Origin: Nageia nagi
Lineage: Eukaryota > Pinophyta
Reading direction: 5' to 3'
NCBI GenBank assembly: GCA_050084985.1
Contig: JBITNC010000001.1
Span: forward strand, 185,442,001 to 185,506,000
DNA: 64,000 bases
Numbering within the stretch: the first letter of the stretch is position 1; every line of letters starts with the position of its first letter. A program made the position numbers and the translations under genes. The notes beneath the pieces are model-generated. The model worked only from the letters and a program-made list of their open reading frames with translations. It ran no database searches and had not been told where the DNA came from. This document shows positions 59,531-64,000 of this stretch, piece by piece.

Positions 59531-61039
59531 CCTAAAAATAACAAAGGTCAATTTTAGACATCATCTTGAGAAAAGGTAAAATGAATGCAATTTTATGAAA
59601 ATTACTATTTTTTTTAATCGCATCGAGTTATCAACATAAGTGGGTGCAATAAGAAAAATTTAACTAAGTCACTTTAGGTATAATATTTTCATGATGTTAA
59701 AATAGAAGGTTTTAGTCAGTTTAAGTTGATGTGACTAAGACATATTAAAGTTGCTTCAAATTGAATATCAAAAGGATGCAACTAAGACATGGTTTGATTA
59801 GTCTTGAACTTAGTGGCTTTGAGTTTAGATAAGATATGATGTGATAAAAATAATGCAAGATCGCAATGAGATGAGTTTCAACCTGATGCAATAAAATGAT
59901 TAGCAATTTTTCATGTTCAATCACTGTAAAATGAAGATCAAATCAACATGAAAAATAAATAACTTAGTCATTATGAGTGAAGGTGAAAAATGATGTGATA
60001 AAGGTAAAGAAGATCTGATCTAGCTAAGTCCTATAGACCTTGATCTCTTTGGTTAGCTCAAAGTAGTTTGAAATGAATGGTTGCAAGAACAAAAGCTTCT
60101 TTATCATGACTTAGATTTTAATACCTTGTGATAATAGCTATTGCTTTGACTAACTACCCAACTTGACATGAGCATATTGAACACCTTGGTCACTTTAGCT
60201 AAACAAATAAAACACTTTAAAAAAAGCATAAAACTAAATCTTAGATGATAAATGAAGGATCTCTCTAACTATTTATAGGTAAAATTAACATGAAGGGACA
60301 TGTGTCAAAGATTGAGATAAAGATTTCCCTAGATTAGATGCTTTAAATGTGATGATTGGATGAAATTAGAGGGGAGATTTGATCATGAATATGGAGTGAC
60401 TAGTTACTGCATGTTTTCAATGTACTAGATGTGATCAAAAGATTGGATAGTCACATCAAGATGAAAATCAAGATGATTCAATAAGGAAAATGTAAAGCCA
60501 CTTCAAATTTGGTTTCTAAGTCGATGCAACAAAAGAAATAAAAAATATAGTCAAAATTCTTCATTTTAAGCTTTGATTTCCAAAAATAAGACAATTTTAG
60601 TTTCCATATCATGATGAGACCCAAATTTCACCTTTTAGTGTTCCAAACGGGCACTTGGCTTCAAAAGAAAAAATTTCAATTCTTGTCATTCAATTTTTAA
60701 GTAGGACCAAGTTTCACTCATGTATAGGGTAGGCATTTATGATCAAGCTCAGAAGATGGTATTCAAAAGTTTCATGGAAATTGATTTCCATGTTAATGTC
60801 TAGAATATTCTCTTGCCTCCATGATGGAAAATGGTCCAAACTCTTTTTACATAAAAAGATATGATCTTGATAAACTTATTTTTGGATTTTTGATTATTTA
60901 ATTTTTATATGTTTTAGTTAATTAACACAAACAACATAAATAATAAAACTTTTTCTAGATACCTAAATCAAAGAAAAAGTTTGGATAAAGTTATTGATCA
61001 AAAATTTGGGTGGTAACACTAGCTTTGTTTGGGGATGTC
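59531..61039 (-). other. Possible LTR between gypsy pol and region C
   Basis: On the minus strand a TGTTACCACCC start at 61018 and a TATA box TATAAAT at 60271-60277 would suit an LTR about 1.4 kb long running toward region C. No second copy, clear polypurine tract, primer site or target duplication was found. The 3' boundary is undefined. Confidence 0.35.
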
Positions 61040-61900
61040 TTGCCTTGGTGAGATAAAAGATCCTAGCATCTCTGGTTACCATTACCACAAATTTTAAACA
61101 AATAAAAGGAAAAATAAAAAATTGACTTCGAAAATGAAAAATCCTTCCAAGTAGTTTCTAGTCATTCTCTTGAATAACTTTAGAACAATGAAGGTTTTTA
61201 GTGAGATTTAGGAAAATTAGAAACTTATCCTATTATCCATCAACTCAAAAATGTTTTTAGGAATCTCTTTCATTGTAATCTTCTTAATTCTCTTGATAAA
61301 TACTTGATCAAATAATCTTAGACTACTCTATCATAGACTAGATAGAAAGGAGAGCATTTAATTGATTCTTTGGGAGTGATTTGATCTTCCCAAAGAGAAA
61401 AAAATAGTTTATTATTTCAATTTATAGGATTTATACAAAGAATTTGAGCAATGATTCACCTCATATTTTTATTTAATGATTTAGTAAGATCATTTCCTTG
61501 AGGATAATAATTAGAAATTAGTTGAATTTGGAAATTATATTCTAGAGTGATTATGCATTTTAATACAATCAAAATATTTAACGTTATAAGCTATAATGTT
61601 TATTGGAATAGCAAATATGGAATAGATATTATTTTCAAGAAAAGTGATGATAATTGCAATCATGGCTCAAAAAGTAGGTGTGGATTCTACCCATTTAGTG
61701 AAGTAATCAGTAGCTATGAGGATAAACATATGACCTTTACTAGATAAGGGATTTATTGGCCCTATAAAATAAATACCCCACTTTGCAAATGATGCATCAA
61801 CTATAATTGGATTCAAAGGGCAATTTTGAATTTCTCTTTTCCAGTAAAATTTTGACATTCTAAACAACTATGGGCATATTCGTTGCAATCCTTAAACATA
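61040..61900 (-). pseudogene. Ty3/gypsy integrase remnant (minus strand)
   Basis: Open 61667-61867 encodes FAKWGIYFIGPINPLSSKGH and ATDYFTKWVE, the first catalytic region of a plant gypsy integrase (the expected Asp in WGIDF is Tyr here). Further on the same strand, YYPQGND and a phrase like SPFYLVYD match later core motifs. The His/Cys zinc-binding N-terminus is not clear. Confidence 0.85.
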
Positions 61901-62129
61901 GTTCCTAATGGTATCCAACTCTAATTATTTTGTATGATGTTATGGTAGGAGAAAAATATCCACCATAAAATACATCATGAAATTTTGTGAGGATTTTAAG
62001 AGTCTAGTTATTTTCAACACATCTTAATAAAATACTATCAAAATGTTTATGAAAAAGAACATTATCACACAAACAATACTTCCCTAATTTAACTTTAAGA
62101 GCTCATTTCATGTTGAATGATAAGTGTTC

Positions 62130-62600
62130 TCATGTTTGTCCTATCTTTAAGTATTCTAAGATATCATTGGACCAATTTCTATCATCCATCATTATAATCA
62201 ATACTTGTGTCTGATGATCTTCTTCCAAAGTAGAAATATTTGTAATAAGCTCACATAATCCTTTTCTTATGACCAATTTGACTAACTTAAAAACTAAATC
62301 ATGTTCTTGAATTATGGCTATCCAATAACCTTTGATAACACCTAGTTCTTTTTTTTTCAAGATGGATTTTACAACTAAATTTGGTACAAAAAATGTGACC
62401 TATCATCTAGAAATATAAACTTTGAAATTCTTCACTACTTTGTCTATGGTGAATGCTTACTTTTCTAGAAAAGTGTAGTTTTCCTTTGCACTTTTTAGAG
62501 CATGACTCATGAAGGCAATTATATGTTCCTCATATTTGTCATTCATTTATGTTAATATTGAAGAAATAGTATGATTTTATGAATAATTGTACATCCTAAA
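62130..62600 (-). pseudogene. Ty3/gypsy RNase H remnant (minus strand)
   Basis: IIAFMSHALKSAKENYTFLE and the open end 62130-62360 (WIAIIQEHDLVFK, LVIRKGLCELI) match the family RNase H tail. Interrupted by stops. Confidence 0.82.
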
Positions 62601-63400
62601 AGGTTTAATAAAATTAGGTTATACCACAGTGGTTGCAGTTGTAAGACCCTCCTTAATGCTTTTAAAATCTAATTTTCCTTTGTTAGACCATTTAAATTCC
62701 ACATTTTGTTTTAGCATTTTACTTAATGGAAACATGATTTCTACAAAATCAATGATAAATCTTCATAAGAAATTAAAAATTCCAAATAAAGATTGTAAAT
62801 ATTTCCTACTTGTTGGCAAAGGAATTTTCTTGATAGCAATTACCCACTCTGGATCAATACAAGTTCCTTATTTAGTTATTATGTGTCCTAGGAGCTTCCC
62901 TTTAGTTAATCCAAAAATGGATTTCTTTGGATTTAATGATATCCCAAATTCTTTACATATCTCCAATACCTAAACAACATGTTTCACATGGTCTTCTCTA
63001 TATTTTGAAAATATTATCATATCATCTAGATATATTTTAATAATTTTATTTATCAAATTCTTGAAAATGAAATCCATTGCTCTCTAGAAAGTAGCACCTA
63101 CATTAGTTAACCTGAATGGTATCCTTTTATATGTGAATGTACCTAAAGGAGTAGTGAAAGCTATTATAAAATGATCTTCTTCTACAACCCAAATTTGATT
63201 ATAACCAAAATAACCATCCATTAAAGACAACATCTTCGAGCAATTGCATATTTGTAAAAGATGATCCATAAAAGGTAATTGGGTAATTATCTTTAATAGA
63301 TGCTAAGTTGAGATTTCAAAAGTTAATACATATTCTAATTTCTCTATTTTTCTTTGGACTAGAATTATATTGGCTACCTAAGAAGAATATCTAATTAGAT
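62601..63400 (-). pseudogene. Ty3/gypsy reverse transcriptase remnant (minus strand)
   Basis: Well preserved for this window. LMDGYFGYNQI and IPFRLTNVGATF lie at 63084-63269. The catalytic box is intact (IYLDDMIIFSK, YLDD at 63020-63031), followed by SLNPKKSIFG and KLLGHI. The catalytic Asp pair, and most landmarks, make it the less decayed of the two gypsy RTs here. Open plus-strand frame 62587-62973 is its antisense shadow. Still broken by stops. Confidence 0.9.
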
Positions 63401-64000
63401 AAATAATATTTGATGTTAGCATTTTCTCAACTTCCTTTTTTATCATTCCTTCAATTTCTAGGTTGAAACAACATGGTTTTTTTTTGGAAAGGTTTAGAAT
63501 TATCTTTCAATTGTAATGATATGTTGGAATATGTCTTTTCTAAACCCTTTAAGATAGTAATAATTCTAGGAAAAACTTTCTTAAAGTTTTTGAAAATTTT
63601 GATTAGCTCTTCTCTTTTCTCTAGGGTGCATCTAGTACCAATTAGGACTTCTTTTGGTATTCCATTTGGATTCAAATTGAATGTCTCCATTGACTTTGAT
63701 ATCTCTTTAATCAAATTTTGATGACTGAAGTGATAATTTTAGATCATAGAGATTTTCTAATTTGATCATTCCTGGAGTTATTCTATTTGAATCTAACTAC
63801 ATGATTTTATTTGATTTCATAAAGCCTGATGAATATTCTTTGATGCATTACAAAAAGTGTAATAACTATTTATCAAAATGAAATACTTTCCAATGTTTAG
63901 TATTTTTTGGTACTGCTAGTCTAAAAAGTAACTCAATGTGATAATATCCCAATCCAAGAGAAGCATCTGGTTTATCATGGTGACTGATACTACTAAGGAA
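63401..64000 (-). pseudogene. Ty3/gypsy protease-RT linker (minus strand)
   Basis: Open 63451-63714 contains a phrase like LIGTRCTLEKREELIKIFKN, matching the region just before RT in plant gypsy Pol. It continues to the window edge; protease and gag would lie beyond 64000. Confidence 0.75.

Noticed and set aside
59531-61018. A confirmed 1.4 kb LTR
   Set aside because: Only one copy is in the window and no primer site, polypurine tract or target duplication could be verified; kept as a tentative region.
62587-62973. A 128-codon plus-strand frame as a gene
   Set aside because: It is antisense to the minus-strand gypsy RT, whose motifs explain the conserved open stretch.
1-64000. Host protein-coding genes, tRNAs or organelle-derived segments
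   Set aside because: No exon series, conserved cellular domain, tRNA cloverleaf or plastid/mitochondrial stretch was recognised by eye.

Overview
The window is non-coding plant nuclear DNA made almost entirely of nested, mostly decayed retrotransposons. I found no host gene, tRNA, rRNA or CRISPR array. The sequence is very AT-rich (roughly 30 % GC by eye). Ty1/copia, Ty3/gypsy and L1-type LINE proteins are all of plant type, and many in-frame stops sit where a C to T change would turn Gln or Trp codons into stops. This fits a large, heavily methylated plant genome. A low-GC gymnosperm would fit, but that is inference and no species can be named from the sequence.

Layout. 0.2-2.3 kb: a decayed long reading frame of unknown family (region A). 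3.8-6.3 kb: Ty3/gypsy RT, RNase H and integrase remnants on the plus strand. 7.1-8.4 kb: an array of degenerate units, each with a TATA-like box. 8.8-10.08 kb, continuing at 22.9-25.3 kb: a second decayed long frame (region B), split by a 12.8 kb insertion. That insertion is an old plus-strand copia element (10078-22919) with a perfect AAGAG target duplication. It was itself hit twice: by a young, nearly intact Tork/Tnt1-like copia element on the minus strand (12033-17118, target duplication GTTAA, LTRs 98.7 % identical) and by a 483-bp solo LTR (20519-21001, target duplication TATGT).

25-43 kb is mostly anonymous AT-rich DNA. It holds a GATC-dense degenerate repeat, a small non-autonomous LTR element (30065-32432, target duplication TCATT), a minisatellite present in inverted orientation about 1.3 kb apart, a GC-rich island and two diverged copies of an unknown repeat. 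42.9-52.7 kb is an L1-type LINE on the minus strand. Its reverse transcriptase region is cut by a 4.9 kb LTR element (44568-49485) that carries gag and protease but no RT, RNase H or integrase, and that contains a 42-bp (14-residue) in-frame tandem repeat. 53.1-54.85 kb is a cluster of four unrelated minisatellites. 56.1-59.5 kb is a third decayed long frame (region C, minus strand), and 61.0-64.0 kb is a second gypsy pol remnant on the minus strand running off the window edge.

The most interesting points are the gag-protease-only LTR element with its 14-residue repeat, the three large unidentified frames that lie near gypsy pol remnants, and an insertion history that can be read base by base from target duplications.
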